Shown here piece by piece: positions 1 through 12,600 of a stretch of 64,000 nucleotides of DNA; within the stretch, counting starts at the first letter, position 1, and each line of letters starts with the position of its first letter. The notes beneath the pieces are model-generated. The model had not been told where the DNA came from and searched no databases. It worked only from the letters and a program-made list of their open reading frames with translations. The DNA comes from Undaria pinnatifida (taxonomy: Eukaryota; Sar; Phaeophyceae; Laminariales; Alariaceae), in the NCBI GenBank assembly GCA_012845835.1, contig JABAKD010000022.1, positions 13,747,718-13,811,717 of the forward strand. The letters are read 5' to 3'. Both the position numbers and the translations under genes were made by a program.

Positions 1-79
1 AGCAGTAGTAGCAGCAGTAGTAGCAGTAGTAGTAGTAGCAGTAGTAGTAGTAGTAGCAGTAGTATTAGTAGTAGTAATT
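1..79. repeat. (AGT/AGC)n microsatellite
   Basis: About 25 units of AGT and AGC mixed without order, running from the window edge. Another such tract lies at 31684-31775. Confidence 0.9.
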
Positions 80-240
80 AGTGTCCCATGGTCCGAGCAG
101 GCGCCTCCTATATACATAGACTACAGCAGTATATAGAGACGAGCTCTACTACTACTGCTGTGTGTGGGCACAAACTACAAGAAAACATCGATTTGTAAGC
201 ATTCGAAAGCACAGCGTCAGGAAGGTGATTTGTGCATGCA

Positions 241-267
241 ATGAATGAATGAATGAATGAATGAATG
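241..267. repeat. (ATGA)n microsatellite
   Basis: Nearly seven perfect ATGA units ending in atgcc. Confidence 0.9.
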
Positions 268-3200
268 CCACCCGCAAGGAATACGCGGAGGACAAAAACA
301 TAATACTATTTTAATATGCAAACAAGCACATAACCACGCTATTTGCAAGGGAAAATTAAGAGACAAACGAGAAACAAAAGAGGAAAAGAAGGGAAGAAAC
401 TAGAATGAAAGACGAGGGAAAAACAGGAACAACGCAGGGAGCGGGTTTGGGAAGAGGGAGGTACCCAGGAAGGATAAACAATGAGTGGAACTAGACCAGA
501 CGAAAATGAAAAACTAAGCGCAACCGGCCACCACTAGTACGTGTATTTAAACAATCGCTATATTTTTTTGGGGATTCATACAGCTTCATTCATAGGGCAT
601 GTCATCATGACATGAGCGAAAACGCGATGAAAAAACTGACGCATTGGTAGAAGAGCATTATTATTGGTGGCTGAACATGGATGGATGTTGTCTAGGAGAC
701 AGACATTCATCCGAAACGCACAAGGGACACACATACCTCGTGCCTGGTTTATTGTGTCCGACGCACGCGCGCTCAACATGATGCTCGCTGTACGGTAAAC
801 AAACCACATTGCACGCCGTTCCTGGAAGGTAAAGAGGAGGCCGCACTAACTTACAATATCAACACTATTATTAGTCGATTATTATGTTGATAGGTAGGAG
901 CTATACCTTCCGGCTGATTCTACGATGAAAGCCTCCCGCAAAACCAGCGATTTTCTTCCTCAAACAAACGTTGTGCGTGTGGCTGGTCAACACGACGAGG
1001 AAGGATGGTGCAAGGGTGGTACGGAAAAAATGTCATTAAAATCTATTTTCTTGTTTGCAAAATTTAGTGTTGAAAGGACTATCCAACTATGACGTCGGGG
1101 TGGCCCTTACACCGTTAGTTTTTTTGGAGATAGATACTGCCGGGAGCTGTTTTTAGAACCAACCGGCGATTTCGCTAGAGAAAAGGGAGGGAGACTACTA
1201 TTAATTTAGTCTAATACCGTAGAACAACAAACTCTTCTCTAATCCACAAATAATATGCAAATCTGAACAAGAAATAAATATACAATCAACAACAACAAGG
1301 AAGGTATCTCCGGACTCGCTGCAATGAGCGGGCGGCGTCACAGCCGCAGAACCCTTGCTGTGTAATACCTGGTATCTAGGAGGAGCTTCTTCTGGTAGGA
1401 AGAGGAACGTATAGGGACCGATAATGTGACCGATGACTGGCCGCCCGCTTTCCACTCATCATCCACATGTTTGCATACTACGTGATGCTCCTCCAGTATA
1501 CAAGTAGTAGTAGAGTGCCCGCACGGCCTTCGACCGCCCGTCACTCGCTCACTGACATACACTACTAACTACTACGAACCATGTAGACTACTAATAATAA
1601 TCATTATTATTTATATTATTTTCACAAAAACTTTTGAACTCTCGTCAACAAGCGGGCGGCGCCGGCCGCATAACCCTTGTTTTATGATAGTACAGCAGTC
1701 CTGGAAGTAGTTGTATGATCCTTACCTTTGTCAATCATGATGATGATATGTACTCGTGGTGTGATCTACTGCTGTGCTGCCAGGTTCTTCTGCTTCCTAC
1801 TTGTACGAGAGATTGACATCTATATTCTGTTATAATAGGATCTTCTTTTAGGAAGAAGAACGATAATTATTAATAGAGTAGCATCTTCTTGTAGAAAGAA
1901 TAACGTAGGGGCATATTCATACGTACGACCATACAGAGCGGATGACCTGATGTTCGACTCCGTCAGTCAGTCGTTAAAGTCAGTCAACTGCACGAGCGAG
2001 ACACCTGGAGAGTGTGAGAGTACAGAGTACCGCAACAAAAAAAAAACAATTACAACAACACGGCAAAGAGGTTGAGGTTGCTGTTGTTGTTGTTGTTGTT
2101 GTTCCTCATCACGTGTACCCACACCGTCAGATTCTACGTAGTCCGCACTGGTCCGTGGCCACAAGACAGAACGAAGCAGCATACACTGGGGTATGCACAG
2201 CTGCTGAGCAGTAGTAGATACTACCACGCGTTGTGCTGTACTACAAGAAGAGGTGGGTGTCGACTCGGGGCTTACAGAGAGCTCTCAGGGTTACGTATGT
2301 AATTTGCTTTGCGTGCGACGTGCTATTTGTGTATTTTTCTGTTTTATGTCAGTCAGTTGCATGCGATAAGTCCATCAAACCGGGAGTACGATGTATAGAG
2401 TGATCAAGAGCAACAGCAGCAGCAGCATGATACCCTCTCCGCGCATTGCTGCATACCTTGGTATATCGCAGTACGCAGCGTACCTACACAGCAGCAGGGC
2501 AGAAGGGCACCAGCACCAGCACCACCAGCAGTTCAGTATCTTCCAGTAGATGATCTTGCCAGATGTTTCGAAATCATTCGATTTCCATGTTTTCCGTGCC
2601 TGAAAAATCAATTCAGAATTTCAGCAAATAAACCCAAACCTTCCCAAGGAAATTTCGCTTGCTGAAATACCCCGAACAATACCCCGAAAAACACAAAAAC
2701 AAAACGTCAAGGTGCATCAGACAGGGCAGGTCAAGCCAATCGTTCAGCATCTCATACAGCAGCAGCAGCGTGTCAAGTCAAGTCGCCTGCACTCTGACTA
2801 CCTCTGGGGAACTACTACTATACTTGTGCCTTCCCAAGAGCACCAGCCGCAGCTGCAAGCTTCCCGAAGCGGAGCGAGGGCCTCTCCGTGAACTAAGGCA
2901 GCTCGTCATTGGATTCGAGCCTCTACGAAAATCTCCAACTTTTCTCAGCTTTCTTTTGGCTCCCAGTCGGACACAGACGACAGAGACGACAGACAGACGT
3001 TGTTGCTGTTGTTCAGCTTTAGGCAAGGTGGTTTGATTATTGGACCTCACCGAAAAGAAGCCGTAGCGCTTGCATTGGACAACGTCAGCGGCAGAGCTAG
3101 GAGCCGGGCAGGGAAAGCTGTAGTCGGCGGCCGTAGTGGTGGTGGCAGCAGTTGGTCTGGTCTGGTCTACGCTTGCTCTGTTTGCGACGTCAGTGACTCG

Positions 3201-3394
3201 TTGAACTGGGCTGCTTCCATTTTTTTGTGTGGTTTTGGACTGCTGCCAAAATTTCCCCACTAACAAATCGACCGTGCTACTCTCGAGCTACAGAAGACGT
3301 GGTATCACCGCAAGCATCGCGGGCTGCAGCAGCCGTAATCATTAAGCAGGACCTGTACGGTTGCTGGCGCAGTCAGCAACCCTGCCCGACCGCC

Positions 3395-3618
3395 ATGGGT
3401 TCGAACGATTACACGGGGGAAGACGACAATAAGAACGAAGTGGTTCAGATCCAGGTGCACCCCGATCGTGTGGGCGCTGACCCGACCGAGGGATGGAGGA
3501 GAGGCGCGAGAGGAACGCTCAGGAAGTCTTGCGATACGTGCACGTCGTCGAAGACCAAGTGCTGTGGGAGCATCCCCTGCGACCGATGCAAGAAGAGGAA
3601 CATAAAGTGCATGTTCAG
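3395..3618 (+). CDS. Zn2Cys6 factor, exon 1 (zinc cluster)
   Basis: Encodes residues 1-74 and two bases of codon 75. It holds an acidic N-terminus, a short basic stretch (RKS, 43-45) and all six zinc-binding cysteines. An extra Cys at 57 directly follows Cys56. The exon ends at a donor reading AG|gtcagt (phase 2), so the DNA-binding module is confined to a single exon ahead of a 2.5-kb intron. Confidence 0.85.
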
Positions 3619-6600
3619 GTCAGTCAAGTGCTAGTCAAGTCACAGCAGCAGCTTCGTAGAGAGGTTGGCTTGTTTCGGTTCTGTGTCATGTAGGGCTAAT
3701 TATCTTGGAAGCTTGCTTTTCTTGGGGACTTTTCAGCTTTTTTATACGTATGTGTACGTAGAATTACTATTAATGCTGAATTAAGTAGTCACCATTCAAC
3801 CGGGAAAACTCACAACTGACGTATTTGAAGTAGTTAGCTTACGTCAACACCCCACGCAGGTACGGTTTGGCCGAGAGCTATATACCTAGTATACAACAGC
3901 AGTAGTAGAGCTGGCTCGGTAATGCAGCCTGCAGAGATGGTGCAGAGCGCTCGTATATTTGTTCGGCCAGAGGACAGGATACCGTGCCGTACCGTATTTA
4001 TTCCATGAGGTTGCTAGATACCATTATTGAATTGACCCTTGTCTTGGATCTTTTGATGTGGCTGGGGTATCCGAGAGGTTAACTCCTTGCTGTTCTTGCT
4101 TGCTTGCTGAAGAGCCCCTCGAGAGGCAAACCAACCCCTTGGAAACTGCACCCAGGTTGTTGGCAACAAACTACTTGAAAATAGACTCTGATGATTTTCT
4201 GCAGCAGTTTTATAAAAATATTTTCAGGACGTCGGCTGGTGAGTTCGACGAATTTCGAAGGTCAACAAGAAAAGCAAGCAGGCGAGCAGCATGCATCCAA
4301 TGAATCGTAAAGAAGTCTCTCGAGGTCAGCAACCACCTTTCAATTAGTGGGCGGAGGCCTTAAAACCGACGTATGTATGATATGATATGATGTGCATTGC
4401 CTCGCCCCGCCGAGTGCCGCACATCTCGCGCTTGCTCGACGCTCAGTTCATATTGTGCATCGAGCATCCATCCTGTGAATATCCGGCTCTCTTGAGCGGA
4501 CGCCAAATACGCCTGAGTACGTGATGATCTCACTATTAATATTTAAATTACTATCATACAGTATTTACTTTGAAGAGCCGTCATTATTTTTCTGATAAAA
4601 CTTGTGGACGCGGCTGTTTGCGAGTCAAGTTGGGTGAGCTGGGGGGGGTGGCGGGGGGGGGGTTGGCCTGCATATCTCTTTTTTGGATCTAGCGGATCTA
4701 GAGAAGTGAATTGAGAATTCCACAAACAGCCGGCGTTCGTTCCGACCGTCGTCGATGGATAATGCGATAGGTGGTGGGTTGGTCGATAGAGTCGAATTGA
4801 ACGGTGCGCGATTTTCCTGTGTTGGTGAGAAATGAGCGACGCGTAGACCCCGAAACCTAAGGCACGGGTTAGCTGGCTCTAGACATCTTGTGCTTGTTGA
4901 ATCGTATCGTCGTGTGGTACTTTGCGCTTTTACACCGAAACGGCTCGTATGCTGTAGTCTATGCTGTATGCTGTATGCTCGCCCAAATGATGACGCTCTC
5001 AATATAACGCTGCAGTGCTGCTGCGCGTATGTAAGCGGAGGCATGGATTGCCTCAGCTATGATAATTGCGTGTTTCATATATACCACCTTTGGTTTGTTT
5101 CGTGTTTTTTTCCCCTCCTGGGGTATTCCTCCACTCCAGAGTGACTGGAACTGGAGCATGTCCTGTGACCACGGACTTGATTATGCGAGTTAATGCGAGG
5201 ATAACAACAACGTATTCTACTGCCGTGCGAACAGCCAGCGCAAGCTCTATTAATAGATTATTACATGAGGCTTGTCATGGGCCGATAGCCCGGACCGGGC
5301 CGGCTGATAACGATTAATACACAGGGCTTGTCATGGGCCGGGCCGAGCCGACAATTTTGAAAAATTGATGTGGCCAGGCTGGGCTGGGCCGTGACAAGTT
5401 GAAATGTGATAGGCCGGGCCGGGCCGCGGCCCATGAGATGTGGCCATCTGCATGGGCCGCTCCCCCCAACTCATTACGCTGCCCACGTGTTTTCACGAAC
5501 CTGCCCGGGCTGCGGTCAATGAATTGTGGTTGCACTGCTACTATGATAGTAGTACTTGAGTAGTATATACGGCGGTGTCTACCCTGCCGATGAGGCGGCA
5601 GGCGGCCCACGTATTTTCACGGGCGGGGCCGGGCCGCTGCCCATTATACGAAAAATTGATAGGCCGGGCCGGCCCACCAGCGCCGGCCCATGACAAGCCG
5701 TTATCAGTATTGTAATAGTTGCAGACGAAGCGCATATTCGCACAGAGTGGGCGCAGCATACGCCAGCAGTTCGGACTGCTGTCATACCGGTACAAGTATT
5801 ATATTGTAATGCCCTGTAATCTGTCAGACCGTGTCACCTGTCAGACAGACAGATGACACGTACTGGTAGTTATCAATTTTCGTAACCGCAGCACGACCTC
5901 TCGCCTGCTCATAAGGTCTGCTCTTCCTTTCTACCGCTGCGCTTTCGTCTATGAACATAGTTTTTCTGTATTTAGATATTTCCGTTTTTTTTCCTCTCTG
6001 TAATGATTTGACACGATGTCAACGACTAAACAACATTTTTTTTCCACGCTTTTTTTTCTTCCCTCCTCCCTCCCTTGACGACGACGACAAATGCGACGGC
6101 GACAGCAAACGAAGACGATGCGGCCCCAAGGCGCGCTTGGAAGACGACAAACGCGCCCGCACCGGCCCCTCCGACGACAGCGATAACTCCACCGAAAAAA
6201 TGGCGTCCCACGAGCACTCCTCCCCGCTCCTTACCCCCCTCCGCAGCGCATCCCTCCACCCATCCCTCCCTGGAGTCCCACTTACCCTACCGGAGCCCTT
6301 GAAAGGGCTGGAAGCGGGGGGGGGGGGGGTGACTTTCACAGCACCCCTAACGACCGACGGGCTATCCGGCCTCGTAGAGCTTATCGCGCCGAGCTTGAGC
6401 GATGGCGGCGGCAGCGGCAGCAGTGGCGGTAGCTGTGCGGAGTCTGCGTACCCACGAATGACGGCGGCACACACGGCCCCCTCCTACGCACAGCAAGAGC
6501 CACCGGGGCTTCCCATGAACATCGCCGGTAACAACAGCGCTAACGTCGGCGGCGCCGTATCTTTCCTCTCGGACCCGGGGCCAGCCCCACATCAACATGG

Positions 6601-9600
6601 AAGCGGATTGCCTGTCATAGCTACACCTCCGGCGGAGCCCCCCCCGGGGGCGCCGGGGGCGCCCCCCTCCTCCTCAATCCTGCCGTCATCCGTCAGCTCG
6701 GCACGGGAGGTGCTAGCGCGGCAAGCCTCCATCCGCAGCGCGCGGCGCCTAACCCCCTCTCTTTCCGCGCCCGCACCCGGCTTAGAAGCCTGCCACCCGC
6801 CCCGAGGAATGCCTGCAAGGAGTAGCTCTTCAGGAACGACGCACCTCCGAGGCACCGGGGAGGGCTGCTTCGAGGGGCCGGCCAGCAAGGTCGGCTTTTT
6901 CCCAGGAGCTTCTGTCGCTGAGCCCAGTGCGGGCGGCATTAGGAGGTGGGTGCGGGAGGGGGGGCTTGTGCCTGTAGCTGGGGGAGATCAGCAGGCGCCT
7001 TCGGCGCCAGCCCTTCCCCCGCTTCCCCGGAGGGGGGCGCTTCCTATGGAGCTCGAAGCGCGGCCGAAGGCGCATCTGAAGACGTTTATGCGGACGGCTG
7101 GGTCTGTGTTGCTCTTGGCTGGTACGGAGGCGCTGCGGGATGCTGCCGTCGAGGATGGCAGTGAGGAGGAGATGCCGCAAGCTCGTAGTCCTACTGCTGC
7201 CGCCGCCGCTGCTTCTACTGCTGCTGGCGGTGGTGGTGGTGAAACAGGACGGTTTGATCCCATGGCGATGGATGCCACGGAAGGCGAAAGCGATAAAACC
7301 GGTGGTGCTACCGGTGGTGGCAGTGGTCTTGGAAAACATGATCCGACGGCGCCGGGGACGGCGGGGGGTGGGCCTGGGGAGCAGGGCGCCTCTGGGGCAG
7401 GAGGGAAGAAGGATGTGGTGGATGTGTTTGCCAATGCTTGTCGGGCTGAGGCGTGGGCTGCTATCGCGATGGGGGCGCTGTTTGGCGAGGCTGCCAAGGA
7501 GGAGGGGGAGCTGTACGCGTCCCGCGCGGTGGCTGCGCTTTCTGGGTGCTTAGACGCTCCACTACCGGAGGTGAGCGTGTATTGGTGTTGCATGTTTGAT
7601 TGGTGTGTTCGTTGCCTTCAACATGTACGGGAGGTGCGTGTGGTTCTGGTGTTGTGGCTTCAATATGATAGACTGTTGCCTTCGCCTCTGCGGGAGGTGG
7701 GTGCGGTGTTGTTGTAGCGTTGGTTGTTTTTTCTTCACATTTAAGCGTTTGTGTGGGGTGTTGCGATGCGCAGAAAGTGTCTTATCGCACAGAGTCGGTC
7801 AAGGTCGGTCAGTGAATGGTAGTGGCGTTGTAATGCACAGAAAGCGTCTTTCGTACAGAGTACTAGGTGTACGAGTGCACGAGTAGTGTATTGTTGCGTA
7901 CGGACAGCATCAGACAATAAAGATGCGGGTATACCTGTACCGTCGCTACGGAGGTGCGTGCGCGCGGCGTTGCAATGCACAGAAATTGTGTTCTTGTGGT
8001 GCAAAGTTGTCCGCGCACCTCGTACAGCAGTAGTGTACCCATTTTATGACTATCCGGTTTAATACCATGATAGAGATAAGGCCAGGTACGATATCGGCTC
8101 GTCAAGGAGAATAATCTACTTGGAATTAGTGTGGGGCGATTTTTACGGTAAAAATAGATAAGACCACAGTAAAGATAAGACCACCTAAATTGGCCTGTCA
8201 CGGGGTGGTCTTAAACTGGGTACACGACTGTAGCGTGGTGTTGCGTACAACGTCGTATAACGTCCGGGGACAAAAAAACAGTGGGTGTGTCTGGCATGTG
8301 TGTAGGGTCACAACGGCCTCGATCGCTGGATGTTGGGTCGAAATGGTCACATCGTCACATCCCTTCTTCCACCGCAAAATTGATCCCACTCTTATGCCAT
8401 GGTGTTGTTTTCGTCCCCAAAAACGCCGGCGGAGTTCCACGAGGGTTCAAATTCGAGTCAATTCTTAATTCCTACCAGGTATTAATTACTTCAGTATTAT
8501 ATGAATGTATTGATAGAAGCAGCACCGGATGATACGGGTGAGGGTCAGGGTTAGGACTTACAACATGTAATTGAAAAAAACTAGCGGCTGAGGGACTCCC
8601 CTTGATAGCTCGATTGCTGCATTGCTTCATTCCTTCATTGCTCGGCTGCTTGGTTGCTTCATCGCTTCTTTGCTCGATTACTTGATGATTGCTCGACTGC
8701 TTCGTTGTCGATAAGCGATATGACCACGGCCATGAAGATCGCGAATTAGTACCACAATCTTGTACGAGTGAATAAGCTGTGTGCTGCCTCCCGCCCCCCC
8801 CCCCACACGTATCTGTTGAATAGGTGTACGTGTTCACGTTGTCTTCGTAGTTAGGCGGCTTGACGACTCCCGTCGATTTCTTCAGTGCTTACTGCTGTAT
8901 TGCAGTAGACTGTCTGATTTTGCTTGACTGTTTCATTTACTTGGCTGCTTGACGGCTTCACAGCAGTTAATTGCCGAAGAGCTTGGTCATATAGATGAAA
9001 CAAGAAGCACCATGTACATATGAACATGTGGAATACTATGAGTAAGCTGTTGGCACGGTGTGGACACGGCGGTGTTGACACGGCGGTGTTGACACGGCGG
9101 TGTGGTGCTGAGGTTGCCTTCTTAAGGTTGGGAGGGTCGGTGACTCCCCTCGCTTGCTTCGTTGTTTGTTCTTTGTTGCTTCACTGTGGCCAAACATGCC
9201 CAAACATGGCTATCATATGTAGACGTAAAAGACGCACAGCCAAACCCCTATGAATCTAAATGCGCTGTGTGGTGTTATGCCTGTTTGCCCCCCTATATGT
9301 ATGTTGTCCGTCGTAGAATCGTCCAGTCGTAGGGTTTTGTAGTCATGGCGTCTTTTGCTACCATGGTACTGCAGCCACTTTTATATGCTTCTGGTGGAGG
9401 CATGAATTGCGTCAGCTGTGATATATGCGTGTAATCCGTAATACGCGCGATCGGAGTATCACACACAGCTTGCAAAGATGAGTTTCGACAAAATTTATGA
9501 TATGCGTGTACCACGTTTAGTTTGTGTTTTTTCCCTGGGGTATTCCTTAGCTCCAGAGTGACTGGAGCCTGTCCTGTGACCACGGACTTGATTATGCGAG

Positions 9601-9621
9601 TGAGTTAATGTGAAAACAACG

Positions 9622-9682
<61 letters not shown>

Positions 9683-12600
9683 CTAGTAAGTAGTTACGGT
9701 CGCACAGGGTGCTATTGTCAACCTTGCGGTAAGAATATCGAAGCATTGAAGATTTTTACCTAAGAATAGTGTAGTAGTGTAGTAGTGTAATAAAAGTGCA
9801 ATAGTGTAATAGTGTAATAGTGTAATAGTGTGCTAGTGTGCGATGAACCCCGGTATGAGCACGGCTTCTTTTTCATTTTTTCAGCCTGTCGTACACATAT
9901 ACCACGATATGAATACCCTGGCTGTGTATGCGGTAGTGCGCACCTTGGTATGAGCGGTATGGGCGGTATGACCGATACGATGCACACTGAAAACGTTTCC
10001 ACGGTGACCTCAGCACAAGCATACAAAGTGGTAGTCCTCTTATAGTGCCGGTTGCCCGCTATAGTGCCTGTGAAAGAGCATGTCACAGGTGAACAACCAG
10101 TAGTCGCTGTCAAGCGTAGCAGTGCGGGTTGCCTCTGTAGTGCCGGTGTCTCCGATTGGTACGCATCGGCACGATAGAGGGACCACCATTAACAGTGCTC
10201 TAGCTCTGAAATTCATTTCACGCATTACTTTTTTCTTCACACATATCTACTTTGCAGCTTCTGGACAAGCCGTGGTCACAGGTGACGTGCCTTCTCCCCC
10301 CCGGTTCTTGCCTTCATCAATTTTTATCGCACATAAGGTTAAGCAGTCCCACTGCTCGTCGATTTTTCATCAAGTGTTGCTATTAATAACTCGCGCTCTC
10401 ACGCTGTCCGCAAGTCAATTTGTGCACAAGAAAAAGTCCCCACGAATTTATTCGAGTATGCACTCGAACTCACGGAACTGACCGATACCAGGCTCGAGGA
10501 TTACCTGATACGCCGCCGGGGCGACCGGCTACCTGCCGGTACCTGACATCATTTCCAATTCCTGCATGATGAGTAGATTCTAAGTATATGCTTATACATA
10601 ACTGCACCACACCGATCACCTTCAATATCATGTCATGTATTTTTACGGTGTATACGTACATATGTCATGTGGTTGTGTTCTTCGCACCAAAGTGATATTT
10701 TCTATTGGATATTTCTCATTTGCACTCGTCTACACAAGCAGTGTCCGTGCCGATGCCTCCTCCTTAGACCCTCCTATAATGCTCTTATGTTACTCCTATA
10801 ATTGTGCTATAATACTCGTATCGTATGTACGAGAGACGAGTTATTATACGAGTTATTATGTACCAGGTATCACAAACGACAAGACAGAGATACGTATCAT
10901 ATCATATACGCGCATTGCAAATACAGGAAGGTGGTTCGGCCATGCCATGCCATGCCAAACGCAATGAACACGAAGGCGGAACATCAACGAGCATGCACCT
11001 GTGCATATAGGAGGGTGTGGTTTGTTCACGTTGCACCGTGTGTTCTACACGGCAGCCGGGAACTTTGCCCCTTGCCACCCCCCTTCATATGGCCCGTCTT
11101 CCATGTCCTATTACTATTAGTACCTTCCTTGCTACTCTCCTCCATAGCGGTGTCAAGTAAAGGTAAAAAGTGAAACCAATACTGTTGTCGCGCCACTCTT
11201 GAGCAGTTTTAATGATTGAAAAAACAATCAATCAGGAGAATTCCTTTCATCTAATTTGGATTTGAGTTCGCGAAAAAAAAATGGAGTTGCTTCTTGTATC
11301 GAGGAAAGGGCGCATTGTTAATCAAATAGGTGGGAAGTCGAAGTAACCCAGCAGGTCACACGACACCCTGCTGACGAACACAGACAACGATTGACAAGAG
11401 CGACGGCTTTGCGTCGTCGCGTGCGCGCCATTGCCGGCCTCTCGTTTATCGGGCGGCCCAGGCTAGTAGGCCATCACTCCGAGGTCTCTTGGGTGGGCGA
11501 GGGAGGCTCAAAGCGCCGCGCCGCGCGCGGAGCACCGACGGTGATGAAGCTATCGACTCTTGAGCGAATACTCGTGTTGTTTTTGGCTCGTTGGGTCGGT
11601 TTTCCGGCGGCTAGGTCGAACGAGGTGGTCGACAAGTTGGGATCGCGGCCGCCATGATATTTTGTGAGGCGCCACCGGTGGGGTACGATGTTATTTGGTC
11701 TGTAGGCGTGGGCGCGGCTATGGCCCCGGTCGTGGGCGTGGCTATGGCCCCGGTCGCCTTTCGTTGAGGTTCGCGTTTTATCGCCTCGGTCGTTGTCGTC
11801 GACGCGGCCAAAAATCGCGCCAGGCTGCCCCGGGTGTGTCGTCCCGCTGCGAACATGCCACGCCAAGTTGTGCCAGCTCCCAAATTGGATTTGGATTTCT
11901 CCCCGAAAAAAAAAATCACGATTCTTTCGTTTTTTTTTATTCAATTCAAATTTCAATTACCCCGAAATCGGAATTTGATACTTGAATGATGTTGCGTGTC
12001 TAGGACAATCGAATCCAAATGAGATTGAACTTTTTTTCCCATTTTTTTTTTTTCTATCGTTCTCAAAACTGATCCTTAGGAAAAAAGGGCGACAAACGGC
12101 AACCGACAAACAGAGATCAAATAATTTAACTATTTAAATGCTGGTAAAGATATTCTGCCCAAGCGTTTTCGGGCAGTTTTGGGGCAAGCTGCAAGCTGAC
12201 GAAAAGTCCTCTCTCGTAAGGGATGCGTGTTTCGTCTGTCGCCTTGTGTGTGCCGCGTGGGGGGTGTGTGTGGCAGGGATAGATGGCAGGATACAGCACT
12301 TTCGTCGCTTGACAACTTGACAGACCGCAAGCTTTGCTTCATTTGCCTTGACCGACTCCAAACTACTAGGTTTTAGTGTGGAACACTCTGCCGTACACCC
12401 TTGGCAGCGGACGGTTTTGGCTTGCTTGCTTGACATGTCTCCCTGGTGTGTGGTGAAGCCAAACATATAGGTTTTAGTATAAAATTCTCGGCCCAACACC
12501 CTTGACCGCGCTTTCCCCCCCCCATAGCTTGACACGGTCTGCTGACATCCTTGCTGTGTGTTGCGTTTGTTTTCCGTTCAGGTGGCCTCTGCGATGATCC

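Larger units (their letters stand above)
1..3394. other. Upstream region of the Zn2Cys6 gene, no supported gene
   Basis: No exon chain or family match was seen on either strand. It holds an (AGT/AGC)n tract at 1-79, (ATGA)n at 241-267, (GTT)n at 2071-2103 and AT-rich sequence. The GC-rich 2650-3394 interval has overlapping open frames on both strands and probably includes the 5' untranslated region of the + strand gene. No reliable TATA element or initiator could be assigned. Confidence 0.5.

Noticed and set aside
2778-3266. 162-codon open frame on the minus strand upstream of the transcription factor
   Set aside because: Low-complexity Ser/Thr/Gln composition, overlaps the probable 5' untranslated region, no domain, no splice partners.
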